A DNA stretch of 64,000 nucleotides from Brucella pseudogrignonensis (GTDB lineage: Bacteria; Pseudomonadota; Alphaproteobacteria; Rhizobiales; Rhizobiaceae), in the NCBI RefSeq assembly GCF_032190615.1, contig NZ_JAVLAT010000001.1, positions 1,558,501-1,622,500 on the forward strand, written 5' to 3'. Under the pieces are notes generated by a model. That model was not told the origin of the DNA. It ran no database searches and was given only the letters and a program-made list of their open reading frames with translations. This document shows positions 10,365 to 18,633 of the stretch, in pieces. Position numbers and translations under genes: made by a program. Every line of letters starts with the position of its first letter. The stretch's first letter is position 1.

Positions 10365-11096
10365 ATGAGCGTTGACACACCACATATACATGTTTCGCGA
10401 GGAGCTGCCGCGGCAGTTTCTGAAAGCGCGGGCATGCGTTTTGGCGCGTCTGAAAAGGCAGCCTCAATTTTTCGTGCTGCCCAACGTCATTCGGTCCGCG
10501 TGCGTGTGCTCAAGATTGCTTTGCCTGTTGCTGCTGTCGCGCTTGGCGCAGTCTTTTCCTGGTATACATTTCTCGCGACGCCTGCCACGCCTGTAAAGGT
10601 CGAAGTGAACAATGGTGGCGAGAGCGGTAAGCTTGTTATGACTAATCCGCAGCTTAATGGTTATACGAAGGATAATCGCCCTTACTCAATGGTTGCTTCA
10701 AAAGCTGTGCAGGATGCCAAGAATAGCGGTTCGATTGCGCTGGAGGGCATTTCTGCAGAGCTACCGGTTGGCGAAAAGGGCAACGCGAAGATTGAAGCTG
10801 CATCCGGTGTTTACGATAATGCAAATGGTCGTTTGCAACTTGATAAGGATTTTACTGTTACCACTGATGAAGGCTTACACGCCGTCATGCGTAACGCAGA
10901 TGTCAATCTCAAAACTGGGCAAGTGAAAACCGACAAGCCTGTTGATATCCGCAATGGTAATACGCAGATAAGTGCTGATACTATGCAGATCAAAGAGAGC
11001 GGCAAGGTACTCATCTTTGAAAACAAAGTGCGTGTAGTGATTGACGGTGATGCAGTTTCAGGTGACAAAACGCCCGAAAGTGATCACGCGGGTTAG
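10365..11096 (+). CDS. lptC: LPS export ABC transporter periplasmic protein LptC
   Basis: Bitopic inner-membrane part of the Lpt bridge that passes LPS from LptBFG to LptA. ATG 10365 (MSVDTPHIHVSRGAAAA) is chosen over the upstream TTG because AAGAG lies 5 nt before it. One membrane segment (VLKIALPVAAVALGAVFSWY, about residues 44-63) anchors a beta-rich periplasmic domain with the LptC/OstA-like pattern (LEGISAELPVGEKGNAKIEA, DNANGRLQLDKDFTV). First gene of the lptCAB-rpoN block. Confidence 0.88.
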   Translation: MSVDTPHIHVSRGAAAAVSESAGMRFGASEKAASIFRAAQRHSVRVRVLKIALPVAAVALGAVFSWYTFLATPATPVKVEVNNGGESGKLVMTNPQLNGYTKDNRPYSMVASKAVQDAKNSGSIALEGISAELPVGEKGNAKIEAASGVYDNANGRLQLDKDFTVTTDEGLHAVMRNADVNLKTGQVKTDKPVDIRNGNTQISADTMQIKESGKVLIFENKVRVVIDGDAVSGDKTPESDHAG

Positions 11097-11328
11097 TTTC
11101 CAAAAAACAAGCGCACATTCGTGGCGCGTTTTTGGAGAATTGTGATCCGGGTTTTGCGCAGTCAGATATTTTATCTGGCTGCGTTAAGTTTAAGATCAGG
11201 GCCTATGAATTATGGTCTGATGTATGGTTTTGAAAGGTTGATCGACTTTTCAGAACGGTTTAAGCGTCAGACAGTTATGAATTGCGCTGGACCTGATCCC
11301 GAGGTGGGTCTTTAGGGGAAGTAAAGCG

Positions 11329-11973
11329 ATGGAACGCGAGACGGGCACGATGAAAAAGAGCTTGAAGACCCGCACGTTGCGGATGGGATTTGCGGCTTTG
11401 GCGCTCGGTCTTGTTGTTGTATCCGGTGTAGCGTCGGCTCAGGAGGGCCAGCAGGTTCCCTTCGGTAGCCTCAAGCTCTCTGATGGCAAAAACCCTATAA
11501 AGATTGATGCCGACAAACTTGAAATGCTCGACAAAGAAGGCAAGGCTATTTTCACAGGCAATGTTGCTGTGATGCAGGGCGATGCGCTTTTAAAATCCGG
11601 CAAGATGATCGTCTTTTATAACAAGGATGCACAGGGTGAGGGCGGTAAGCCCGCTGGTGGTACTGCCGGCCTGAGCGGTTCTGGCATTGATCGCCTCGAA
11701 ATCAGCGGCAAGGTTTATTTGAAATCCGGTACGCAGGTCGCGACGGGTGATACCGGCACTTATGACGGTAAAAGTCAGGTCATGGTTTTGCAGGGACAGA
11801 AAGTTGTCCTTACTGACGGCGATAATGTCGCTACCGGTTGCAAGCTGACGGCCAATATGGGCACCGGCAAGGCTTTCCTTGAAAGCTGTAAGGGTCAGAG
11901 CAAGGGTCGCGTTTCGATCATTATGTCGCCCAAGGATCAACAGCAGGGCGGCGCTGCGCCCAAATCGAATTAA
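11329..11973 (+). CDS. lptA: LPS transport periplasmic protein LptA (OstA-like)
   Basis: Periplasmic bridge protein between LptC and LptD. The 214-aa ORF starts at ATG 11329 after GGGGAAG; an internal ATG at 11350 would start nearer the signal peptide (FAALALGLVVVSGVASA, cleavage likely after ASA). The OstA beta-jellyroll is seen in IKIDADKLEMLDKEGKAIFT and GNVAVMQGDALLKSGKM. A 232-bp gap separates it from lptC, wider than usual for this operon (see findings). Confidence 0.92.
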   Translation: MERETGTMKKSLKTRTLRMGFAALALGLVVVSGVASAQEGQQVPFGSLKLSDGKNPIKIDADKLEMLDKEGKAIFTGNVAVMQGDALLKSGKMIVFYNKDAQGEGGKPAGGTAGLSGSGIDRLEISGKVYLKSGTQVATGDTGTYDGKSQVMVLQGQKVVLTDGDNVATGCKLTANMGTGKAFLESCKGQSKGRVSIIMSPKDQQQGGAAPKSN

Positions 11974-11984
11974 CCGGAGCGCAC

Positions 11985-12824
11985 GTGGGATTGTTCTGGA
12001 ATAAGAAAGCCGACGAGCCGCAGGCCGTTTCTGAAAGTGCTACACCTTCATCTGCTGTGGACGGTATGATGCCTGCACAGCCGGGTAAAGAAACACGCCT
12101 CAAGGGTACTCTGGTGGCGCGTGGGCTTTGCAAGAGCTACCGCGGACGTCAGGTCGTCAACGGCGTGTCTTTTGGTGTTCGCGCTGGTGAAGCTGTCGGC
12201 ATTCTTGGCCCGAACGGTGCCGGTAAGACGACGTGCTTCTATATGGTGACCGGCCTTGTTCCGGCAGATGCCGGTTCAATCGAGATTGATGGCTTCGATG
12301 TAACGTCGATGCCAATGTATCGTCGTTCGCGCCTCGGCATTGGCTATTTGCCTCAGGAAGCATCGATCTTCCGCGGTCTTTCGGTCGAAAATAATATCAA
12401 AGCCGTGCTGGAAGTGGTCGAAAAGGACCGCAAAAAGCGCGCGATGGAACTCGATGCTCTTCTGGAAGAGTTTCATATTTCGCATCTGCGCAAAGCTGCT
12501 GCAATTTCGCTGTCGGGTGGTGAACGCCGCCGTCTCGAAATTGCCCGTGCTCTTGCGTCGCGCCCGAACTTTATGTTGCTCGATGAGCCTTTTGCGGGTG
12601 TTGACCCGATCGCGGTTTCCGATATTCAGCAGCTCGTGCGCCATTTGACCAGCCGTGGCATTGGCGTTCTGATCACCGACCACAATGTGCGCGAAACACT
12701 CGGCCTGATTGACCGTGCTTATATTATCCATGCGGGTCAGGTGCTGACCCATGGGCGCCCGGCAGAAATCGTCGCAAATCCTGACGTGCGCAGGCTCTAT
12801 CTCGGCGATCAGTTTACGCTTTGA
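11985..12824 (+). CDS. lptB: LPS export ABC transporter ATP-binding protein LptB
   Basis: ATPase that powers LPS extraction by LptFG. GTG start at 11985, preceded by GGAG, 11 nt after lptA. Walker A is GPNGAGKTTCFYMV (about residue 75), the ABC signature LSGGERRRLEIARALA (about 175), Walker B FMLLDEPFAGVDP (about 195), and the switch histidine is in LITDHNVRETL. An N-terminal extension of about 40 residues (MGLFWNKKADEPQAV onward) is common in rhizobial LptB. Confidence 0.96.
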   Translation: MGLFWNKKADEPQAVSESATPSSAVDGMMPAQPGKETRLKGTLVARGLCKSYRGRQVVNGVSFGVRAGEAVGILGPNGAGKTTCFYMVTGLVPADAGSIEIDGFDVTSMPMYRRSRLGIGYLPQEASIFRGLSVENNIKAVLEVVEKDRKKRAMELDALLEEFHISHLRKAAAISLSGGERRRLEIARALASRPNFMLLDEPFAGVDPIAVSDIQQLVRHLTSRGIGVLITDHNVRETLGLIDRAYIIHAGQVLTHGRPAEIVANPDVRRLYLGDQFTL

Positions 12825-12875
12825 TTCTTCCGCGTTTCCACAAGCATGTGGAAACCGCTTCCCTCCTTCCTGTGT

Positions 12876-12912
12876 ATGACGCGACAACTGCCTCAGCAGT
12901 CGCGTCATTTTT
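12876..12912 (+). terminator. Rho-independent terminator after lptB
   Basis: Inverted repeat ATGACGCG...CGCGTCAT with an inner ACTGC / GCAGT stem and a CTCA loop, followed by TTTTT. It separates the lpt genes from rpoN, implying rpoN has its own promoter in 12913-13072. Confidence 0.8.
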
Positions 12913-13072
12913 GCGACTATTTTCCTCTTTTCTCGAAAAAACGCACATTCAGAATTGACAAGCAAGGTTCATACCAGTTTTGATGAACTGCACGCTTTAA
13001 TTGAAAACAATTCAGGAACATGTTGCGTGCCAGCTCAATTGCCGTTCGGGAAACGGGGGGATTACGCACCGC

Positions 13073-14596
13073 ATGGCTCTGTCGCCAAAGCTTGATTTTC
13101 GTCAGTCGCAATCGCTGGTGATGACACCGCAGTTGATGCAGTCCATCAAGCTGTTGCAAATGACGCATATTGAGCTGGAACAATTTATCGACATTGAGAT
13201 CGAGAAAAATCCGCTTCTGGACAGAATAGAAGCTGCAAACGACGATTTTGCAGAGCCTGAAACTGCGAGCGATAGCGCAGACTCATCGGATGCTTCATCC
13301 GATGAAGACTGGTTTAAGACTGACAGCGTGGCCGACGCGCAGAATCTTTCATCGACCTTTGACAGCTCGTTAGAAAATATTTTTCCAGATGATCCCGGCC
13401 GCTCCGATGATGCGGGGTCCATGCTTGATCCGCAGTGGAAAACTTCCGGTGGGGATAGTGGAGGCGCAGGCGGCAGCTATGATATTGATCAGCTTACCGC
13501 GAGCCGCCCGTCTTTGAATGAGCATGTTGCTGAGCAGATTGCCCTCTCATTCAGCAATCCAGCTGATCGTTTTATCGCCACAGCGCTGGCCGATGCACTC
13601 GATGAAAGCGGTTATTTGCGCGCCGACACATCGTTGCTCGCGCAAAACCTCGGCGTTGAGACCGAACATGTTGAGTGCGTGTTGCATGCGGTGCAAGGTT
13701 TTGATCCGGCGGGCATTTTTGCACGCGATCTGCGCGAATGTCTGGCGATCCAGCTTCGGCTGAAAGATCGATATGATCCAGCAATGGCGGCTTTGATCGA
13801 TAATCTTGAGCTGCTGGCGCGGCGGGATTTCGCTTCGCTCAAGAAGCTTTGTGGTGTCGATCAGTCTGATCTTCTCGATATGTTGAGTGAAATAAGGGCA
13901 CTTGATCCTAAGCCCGGCACACAGTTTGAGGTCTCGGTTGCTGATGTGATTACACCTGATGTGCTGGTGTCGCCGACAAGTGATGGGGGGTGGGCAATTG
14001 AGCTTAACCCTGATGCGATGCCGCGCTTGATCGTTAATAACGAATATTATGCCGAAGTCAGCCCTTCCGTGAAGGCGGACGAAAAAGCATTTCTGTCTGA
14101 TTGCATGCAGTCCGCAAGCTGGCTGGTGCGCAGCCTTGATCAGCGTGCGCGAACGATTCTGAAAGTCACACAGGAAATCGTGCGTCAGCAGGATGGCTTT
14201 CTTCGCGATGGGGTCACGCATCTCAAACCTCTGAATCTGCGCACTGTTGCCGATGCAGTCGGTATGCATGAATCAACCATCAGCCGCGTGACGGCCAATA
14301 AGTTCATGGCAACCACGCGTGGCGTGTTTGAGTTGCGCTATTTTTTCAATGCATCCATTGCTTCTTCAGAGGGGGGTGATGCCCATTCATCCGAAAGCGT
14401 GCGTCATCGTATCCGTCAGATGATTGATGCAGAAAAGCCTGATGACGTGCTTTCCGATGATGCAATTGTTGATGCGTTGAAAAAAGACGGAGTGGATATC
14501 GCACGCCGTACAGTCGCAAAATACAGGGAAGCGATGAATATTGCCTCATCGGTTCAACGCAGGCGTGAGAAAAAAGCCAGATTATCCGCAAGATGA
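13073..14596 (+). CDS. rpoN: RNA polymerase sigma-54 factor
   Basis: Sigma factor for -24/-12 promoters (nitrogen control and others). ATG 13073 (MALSPKLDFRQSQSLVMTPQ) gives 507 aa; the in-frame extension to 13001 is not conserved in character. Region I is Gln/Leu-rich (LMQSIKLLQMTHIELEQFI), followed by an acidic region II (about residues 55-130), the core-binding domain, a helix-turn-helix (LRTVADAVGMHESTISRV), and the RpoN box (ARRTVAKYREAMNI, about residue 475). Linked downstream with hpf and ptsN, as in most proteobacteria. Confidence 0.96.
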   Translation: MALSPKLDFRQSQSLVMTPQLMQSIKLLQMTHIELEQFIDIEIEKNPLLDRIEAANDDFAEPETASDSADSSDASSDEDWFKTDSVADAQNLSSTFDSSLENIFPDDPGRSDDAGSMLDPQWKTSGGDSGGAGGSYDIDQLTASRPSLNEHVAEQIALSFSNPADRFIATALADALDESGYLRADTSLLAQNLGVETEHVECVLHAVQGFDPAGIFARDLRECLAIQLRLKDRYDPAMAALIDNLELLARRDFASLKKLCGVDQSDLLDMLSEIRALDPKPGTQFEVSVADVITPDVLVSPTSDGGWAIELNPDAMPRLIVNNEYYAEVSPSVKADEKAFLSDCMQSASWLVRSLDQRARTILKVTQEIVRQQDGFLRDGVTHLKPLNLRTVADAVGMHESTISRVTANKFMATTRGVFELRYFFNASIASSEGGDAHSSESVRHRIRQMIDAEKPDDVLSDDAIVDALKKDGVDIARRTVAKYREAMNIASSVQRRREKKARLSAR

Positions 14597-14643
14597 TCAA
14601 GGGTATTCGTAGCTGATCAGAATGAAGTACGCTTTTGGTAACG

Positions 14644-14671
14644 TTATGGAATCGTTCTGGAACTTCCATAA
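14644..14671. other. Nested hairpin downstream of rpoN
   Basis: TTATGGAA / TTCCATAA enclose GTTC-TG-GAAC, giving an almost continuous 12-bp stem with a 2-nt bulge. It starts 47 bp after the rpoN stop. There is no immediate T run, so it may be a processing/stability element or a weak terminator. Confidence 0.5.
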
Positions 14672-15026
14672 TCACTAGAATCTGGCTTTATTTAAATTTG
14701 CTTTTTCCTAATAGACCGGGCGCATTACATAAGAAGTGACCAACAGAGGCCGCGATTGACAATTGACGTTTCAGTCAATAGAAGCCCGGCTCGCATAACG
14801 ATATGCACCTGCAATAGCCGGATTTCCGGTGTTGACCGTTTAAACGAAAGGCAAGGTAATATTTCGGGAAACGCTTCTGCGTTTTCTGCGTTACATAAAA
14901 GAACGATGTGCAGTGAGCCATCCCTGATGATGAATGGGGAAATTACTCGAATAGCCTTGAAAATGAGCCCATTCTGGAAAGCAAGGCCTGCTTATCTGGA
15001 ATATGTGAAACGAGGCTAAAATAAGC
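14672..15026. other. Non-coding stretch between rpoN and hpf
   Basis: Together with the flanking hairpins this is a 528-bp gap between rpoN and hpf. A TTG-initiated 87-codon reading frame (14756-15019) is open, but it has no ribosome site and no recognisable protein. A promoter for hpf is likely here, but I cannot place it reliably. Confidence 0.4.
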
Positions 15027-15098
15027 ACAGGACGAAAAGCAAAATTGATGCTGGTTCGCTTTGCGCTTCGCTCACCATGTGGTTAGACTACGTCCTGT
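15027..15098 (+). promoter_or_regulatory. Long-range inverted repeat in the hpf leader
   Basis: ACAGGACG (15027-15034) and CGTCCTGT (15091-15098) are perfect 8-bp complements bracketing 56 nt that can form an inner TGGT/ACCA closed stem. It ends 26 nt before the hpf start, so it would lie in the 5' leader if the promoter is upstream. Confidence 0.4.
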
Positions 15099-15124
15099 TG
15101 TGTAACGCAAATGAGGTGTACCAA

Positions 15125-15718
15125 ATGACTCTGCGTGTATCTGGAAAGCATATGGACGTCGGCGAAGCTTTTACGACTCGGATCGTTGACCGGGTTAATG
15201 ATGCGGTCGGCAAGTATTTTGATCATGGCTTTTCCGGGCAGGTAACGGTCACCAAGTCCGGATCGCGCTACAGCGCAGATTGCACTTTGCATCTTGATAG
15301 TGGTGCCACTCTTCAGAGCACCGGAGATGCACAGGACCCGCAACTGGCGTTCGATGCGGCGGCTGACAAGATTGAAACCCGGTTGCGCCGTTACAAGCGC
15401 CGGCTGAAATCGCGTCCTGCCACTGCACCAAATGCGATCTATGATGATGTGGCATATCGTGTTATGGCACCGCTGTCGGAAGAAGAGGAGGACCTTCCGG
15501 TGGATTACGCGCCAACTATTGTTGCGGAATCGTCTGTTGCTCTTCGCACCCTCTCGGTCGCGTCGGCAGTTGTGGAACTTGACCTGATTGAAAACCCGGT
15601 TCTGGTGTTCCGCAATGCAGGCAATGATGAAGTTAATATCGTCTACCGTCGTGCGGACGGAAACATTGGCTGGGTTGATCCGTCAACGGTAACCCGCCAG
15701 TCCGCGCCACGCGCCTGA
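15125..15718 (+). CDS. hpf: Ribosome hibernation promoting factor, long form
   Basis: Binds the 30S decoding centre and dimerises ribosomes into 100S particles in stationary phase. ATG 15125 (MTLRVSGKHMDVGEAF) follows GAGGTG by 6 nt and gives 197 aa. N-terminal S30AE domain (residues 1-105) is followed by a linker and the C-terminal dimerisation domain of long HPF (LIENPVLVFRNAGNDEVNIV, RRADGNIGWVDPS). Rhizobial gene order rpoN-hpf-ptsN is intact. Confidence 0.94.
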   Translation: MTLRVSGKHMDVGEAFTTRIVDRVNDAVGKYFDHGFSGQVTVTKSGSRYSADCTLHLDSGATLQSTGDAQDPQLAFDAAADKIETRLRRYKRRLKSRPATAPNAIYDDVAYRVMAPLSEEEEDLPVDYAPTIVAESSVALRTLSVASAVVELDLIENPVLVFRNAGNDEVNIVYRRADGNIGWVDPSTVTRQSAPRA

Positions 15719-15807
15719 CGGCAAACCTGAAGCGCACGCAGTGGATGCTGTCGTGCGCTTCCCTAAACCGGGCCTTAAATGGCTTGATTGAAGAAGGAAC
15801 GGAGAGA

Positions 15808-16272
15808 ATGGATCTTAGTGATCTGATTCAGCCAGGGGCGATTATCCCTGCGTTGAAAGCCAGCTCCAAAAAGCAGCTTTTGCAGATTTTATCTGAAAAG
15901 GCTGCGGAACTGACCGGTCTCCCTGAGCGTGAAGTTTTTGAAACAATTCTCCAGCGCGAACGCCTTGGTTCGACTGGCGTTGGTAATGGTATCGCCATTC
16001 CACACGGTAAGCTGGCGAGTATTGATAAGATTGCCGGAATTTTTGCGCGCCTTGAAACGCCAGTGGATTTTGAAGCACTGGACGATCAGCCTGTTGATCT
16101 CGTTTTCCTGCTTTTGGCACCGGAAAACGCGGGCGCTGACCACCTGAAAGCCCTGTCCCGCATCGCACGTATGTTGCGCGATGCCGATACAGTGGCCAAG
16201 CTGCGCGGCACACATGACGCGCAGGCGCTTTATTCATTTCTTAAAGCACAGCCAGCCACCAGCGCGGCCTGA
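15808..16272 (+). CDS. ptsN: PTS IIA-like nitrogen regulatory protein PtsN
   Basis: EIIA-Ntr phosphocarrier of the nitrogen PTS; regulates transport and stress responses rather than importing sugar. ATG 15808 (MDLSDLIQPGAIIPALKAS) follows GGAGAG and gives 154 aa. The phosphorylated histidine is His66 in GNGIAIPHGKL. The upstream in-frame ATG at 15745 would add an unlikely 21-residue extension. It is followed by a strong terminator. Confidence 0.95.
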   Translation: MDLSDLIQPGAIIPALKASSKKQLLQILSEKAAELTGLPEREVFETILQRERLGSTGVGNGIAIPHGKLASIDKIAGIFARLETPVDFEALDDQPVDLVFLLLAPENAGADHLKALSRIARMLRDADTVAKLRGTHDAQALYSFLKAQPATSAA

Positions 16273-16295
16273 GTTTGACGAATCTTGAATTTAAA

Positions 16296-16326
16296 AAAAC
16301 CGCCGTTCCGGGAGAACGGCGGTTTT
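16296..16326 (+). terminator. Rho-independent terminator after ptsN
   Basis: A perfect 13-bp inverted repeat AAAACCGCCGTTC / GAACGGCGGTTTT with a 5-nt loop, just after ptsN. It also faces the 3' end of the convergent DUF1150 gene, so it is likely bidirectional. Confidence 0.92.
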
Positions 16327-16356
16327 CTTATAACTAAAGTTGCCGCTTCGGCAGGT

Positions 16357-16605
16357 CTACTGCAAAGTGACTGTCCGCAGTTCGTGTTCCTGTGCCCCCT
16401 GAAGAGCTGTGGCTCGGACATCGGAGAGCACAATCGGCTCACCGCTCGCGCCAAACAGCGCCCAAATTTCTAAACCCGGAGCAATCGGTGGCAGCGCAGG
16501 GAAAGAGCGGGAGAGGTCGTCGGACCTGATCTTGCGCACATAGGCCAGTTCGCCTTCACCCAGATGCGCGAATTCACGATCAGTAAGAATATGTCTGTTC
16601 ATCAT
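16357..16605 (-). CDS. DUF1150 family protein
   Basis: 82-aa protein of unknown function, found next to small heat-shock genes in Hyphomicrobiales. It has the DUF1150 pattern (LGEGELAYVRKIRSDDL, PGLEIWALFGASGEPIVLSD). ATG 16605 or the adjacent ATG 16602 may start it. It lies 100 bp after hsp20 on the same strand, so the two are probably co-transcribed and stress related. Confidence 0.82.
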   Translation of the reverse strand: MMNRHILTDREFAHLGEGELAYVRKIRSDDLSRSFPALPPIAPGLEIWALFGASGEPIVLSDVRATALQGAQEHELRTVTLQ

Positions 16606-16705
16606 CGTAGCCTCCGTTCTAGCGGCATATCATTTGCGATCATGGCGCTTAAGAGCTTAATAATTCTTTATAGCGGTCTTAGCATGAATCCAGTCTGAAC
16701 CGGAT

Positions 16706-17128
16706 TCAGTCTTTCACTGCTATATGAATACGTTTGATCAGCCGTTCTGGTTCAGGTCTATCAAGATCAATCGCCAGTAGACCGTTTTTCAGATCGCATG
16801 CCACAACCCGCATTCCGTCCGCCAAAACGAACACGCGCTGAAACTGTCGGGCAGCGATGCCGCGGTGCAGAAATTCGCGTTCGGTGTCGTCGGTCTGGCG
16901 TCCGCGGATAACAAGCTGGTTGTCTTCCGTCATGACTTCGAGATCGTCGCTGGCAAAGCCCGCAACCGCCAGCGTGATACGCAGGCGTTCAGAACCGGTC
17001 TCGCCGCGCAGGCGCTCGATATTATAGGGCGGGTAGCCTTCGCCGGATTTGGCAATTCGTTCCAGCGTCTTTTCCATCGTGTCGAATCCGAGCAGTAACG
17101 GGCTCGAAAACGGTGTCATTCGTGTCAT
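16706..17128 (-). CDS. Small heat-shock protein, Hsp20/IbpA type
   Basis: ATP-independent holdase chaperone. ATG 17128 (MTRMTPFSSPLLLGFDTMEK) follows AAGGA; upstream in-frame codons are not needed. The 140-aa protein carries the alpha-crystallin domain: YNIERLRGETGSERLRITLA, GFASDDLEVMTEDNQLVIRG and the A/GxL-like GLLAIDLDRPEP. The start MTPFSSPLLLGFDTMEK is typical of rhizobial class A sHSPs. No clear ROSE thermometer was identified in the leader. Confidence 0.92.
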   Translation of the reverse strand: MTRMTPFSSPLLLGFDTMEKTLERIAKSGEGYPPYNIERLRGETGSERLRITLAVAGFASDDLEVMTEDNQLVIRGRQTDDTEREFLHRGIAARQFQRVFVLADGMRVVACDLKNGLLAIDLDRPEPERLIKRIHIAVKD

Positions 17129-17311
17129 TGCATCAGTCCTTATTGAAGCGACCGTTATGGAAAGCACCCTTGCGGCGTATCTTTCACTCAACTGATATGG
17201 CTTGTGAAAAGCCCGACTTCAAGAGCCGAATTTCGATTCCTTTCCTCAGTCTATCTTTAGATCGTAAATCAGTGATGCTGGAGGAAAAAGCTGGCAAAAG
17301 ATGTGGAGAGC

Positions 17312-17839
17312 CTATCTTCTGGCCTGTGCCAGTGCATCACGAAAAGCGGTTGCGAAGCTTTCACGATCATCGGGATTGAGAAAACCACCAATAGGGACAC
17401 GCTTCTCGCGGCTTTCGACATGCATCGACGTGATACCGAATTCTGGTTTGCGGGCAATCCTGAACCGCGACCAGAAGGGGTGAAACTCATGCGCAATCAT
17501 TTTGCCGGAAGGCTCATATTTGCGGATATGTAGCGCTAAACGGGAGACGGATATTTCTTCCCGTGCATTGGCTGATCGATAGTTCCAGCGAAAGGCCAAA
17601 TAAATTGCCAGCACATCCAGGCCGAAAAATCCGATGATTGGCCAAGCGCCGATTGACCAGAACAGGATACACACAAAAAGCCAGCATAGGATCAGCGCGC
17701 TCATCAGCACGCGAAAACCTGTTCGCCCCAGCGAGCAATAGGGCGTCAGCAGTGCACTGAAAATTGGTCTGTCAAAATTATCCGGATTTGCGCCGTCTGG
17801 ATGTTGCATGGGGTCGACGTCCTGTGGGGGCTGCGTCAA
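17312..17839 (-). CDS. DUF2244 domain-containing membrane protein
   Basis: 175-aa protein with two membrane segments near the middle (VLMSALILCWLFVCILFW and IIGFFGLDVLAIYLAF) and a cytoplasmic C-terminal domain (SRFRIARKPEFGITSMHVES). Family function is unknown. It is divergent from nth, with start codons only about 45 bp apart, an arrangement seen in other rhizobia. Confidence 0.85.
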   Translation of the reverse strand: MTQPPQDVDPMQHPDGANPDNFDRPIFSALLTPYCSLGRTGFRVLMSALILCWLFVCILFWSIGAWPIIGFFGLDVLAIYLAFRWNYRSANAREEISVSRLALHIRKYEPSGKMIAHEFHPFWSRFRIARKPEFGITSMHVESREKRVPIGGFLNPDDRESFATAFRDALAQARR

Positions 17840-17883
17840 GCTGCTAAGTTTTTTCCAAAGCCAAGTGCCAGTATAGAGACAAA

Positions 17884-18633
17884 ATGGAAAACGCCAAAAT
17901 CAAATCCCCCGTGAATGTTGCAACACCCGCTCGTCGTCCGCGCCGGGTGGCTGGCACGCTTTATACGGCGGATGAGATTCATGAGATTTTCCGTCGCTTT
18001 TCGATATTGCGACCTGAGCCGAAGGGCGAACTTGAGCATGTGAACGCTTTCACGCTGCTGGTGGCGGTGGTTTTGTCGGCACAGGCAACTGATGCTGGGG
18101 TCAACAAAGCGACCCGTGCACTTTTTGCGATTGCCGACACGCCGCAAAAGATGCTTGCGCTGGGCGAGGAGGCGGTCGGCAAATATATCCGCACAATTGG
18201 ACTTTGGCGCAACAAGGCTAAAAACGTTATTCTTTTGTCAGAAGCACTGATCCGCGAGCATGGTGGTGAAGTGCCGGATGATCTCGATGCTCTGGTGAAA
18301 TTACCAGGCGTTGGCCGCAAGACGGCCAATGTGGTTTTGAGTATGGCGTTTGGGCATTCCACCATGGCTGTCGATACGCATGTTTTACGTATCGGCAATC
18401 GCATGGGGCTTGCACCAGGAAAAACGCCGGAGGCTGTGGAAGCCATTCTGATGCGGGTGATCCCAAAGGAATATCTGTTCCACGCGCATCACTGGCTCAT
18501 TCTGCATGGGCGCTATACGTGCAAAGCGCGTAAGCCAGAATGCGAGAAATGCGTCGTCGCCGATATTTGTAAATATCCGGGCAAAACCTGCGATGTTCCG
18601 GCAGCGCTTATTCCGCTACCGCCGCAGTTTTAG
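17884..18633 (+). CDS. nth: Endonuclease III
   Basis: Base-excision repair glycosylase/AP lyase for oxidised pyrimidines. At 249 aa it has a helix-hairpin-helix with the catalytic lysine (LPGVGRKTANVVLS), the catalytic aspartate (VDTHVLRIGNRMG), and the C-terminal [4Fe-4S] cluster C-X6-C-X2-C-X5-C (CKARKPECEKCVVADIC). The 3' end overlaps the convergent CysZ-like gene by 18 bp, so the two mRNAs are antisense at their ends. Confidence 0.97.
   Translation: MENAKIKSPVNVATPARRPRRVAGTLYTADEIHEIFRRFSILRPEPKGELEHVNAFTLLVAVVLSAQATDAGVNKATRALFAIADTPQKMLALGEEAVGKYIRTIGLWRNKAKNVILLSEALIREHGGEVPDDLDALVKLPGVGRKTANVVLSMAFGHSTMAVDTHVLRIGNRMGLAPGKTPEAVEAILMRVIPKEYLFHAHHWLILHGRYTCKARKPECEKCVVADICKYPGKTCDVPAALIPLPPQF

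Noticed and set aside
10122..10391. 89-codon leftward frame upstream of lptC
   Set aside because: Covers the lptC start region and has no ribosome site.
11121..11315. 64-codon GTG frame between lptC and lptA
   Set aside because: No ribosome site, no recognisable protein features.
14756..15019. 87-codon TTG frame between rpoN and hpf
   Set aside because: Rare start without ribosome site and no family resemblance.
15050..15080. Sigma-54 promoter upstream of hpf
   Set aside because: GG-N10-GC spacing exists, but the flanking TGGCAC and TTGCW bases do not match well.
17129..17270. ROSE RNA thermometer upstream of hsp20
   Set aside because: TCGCT and AAGGA are present, but I could not find the conserved hairpin with the anti-Shine-Dalgarno pairing.
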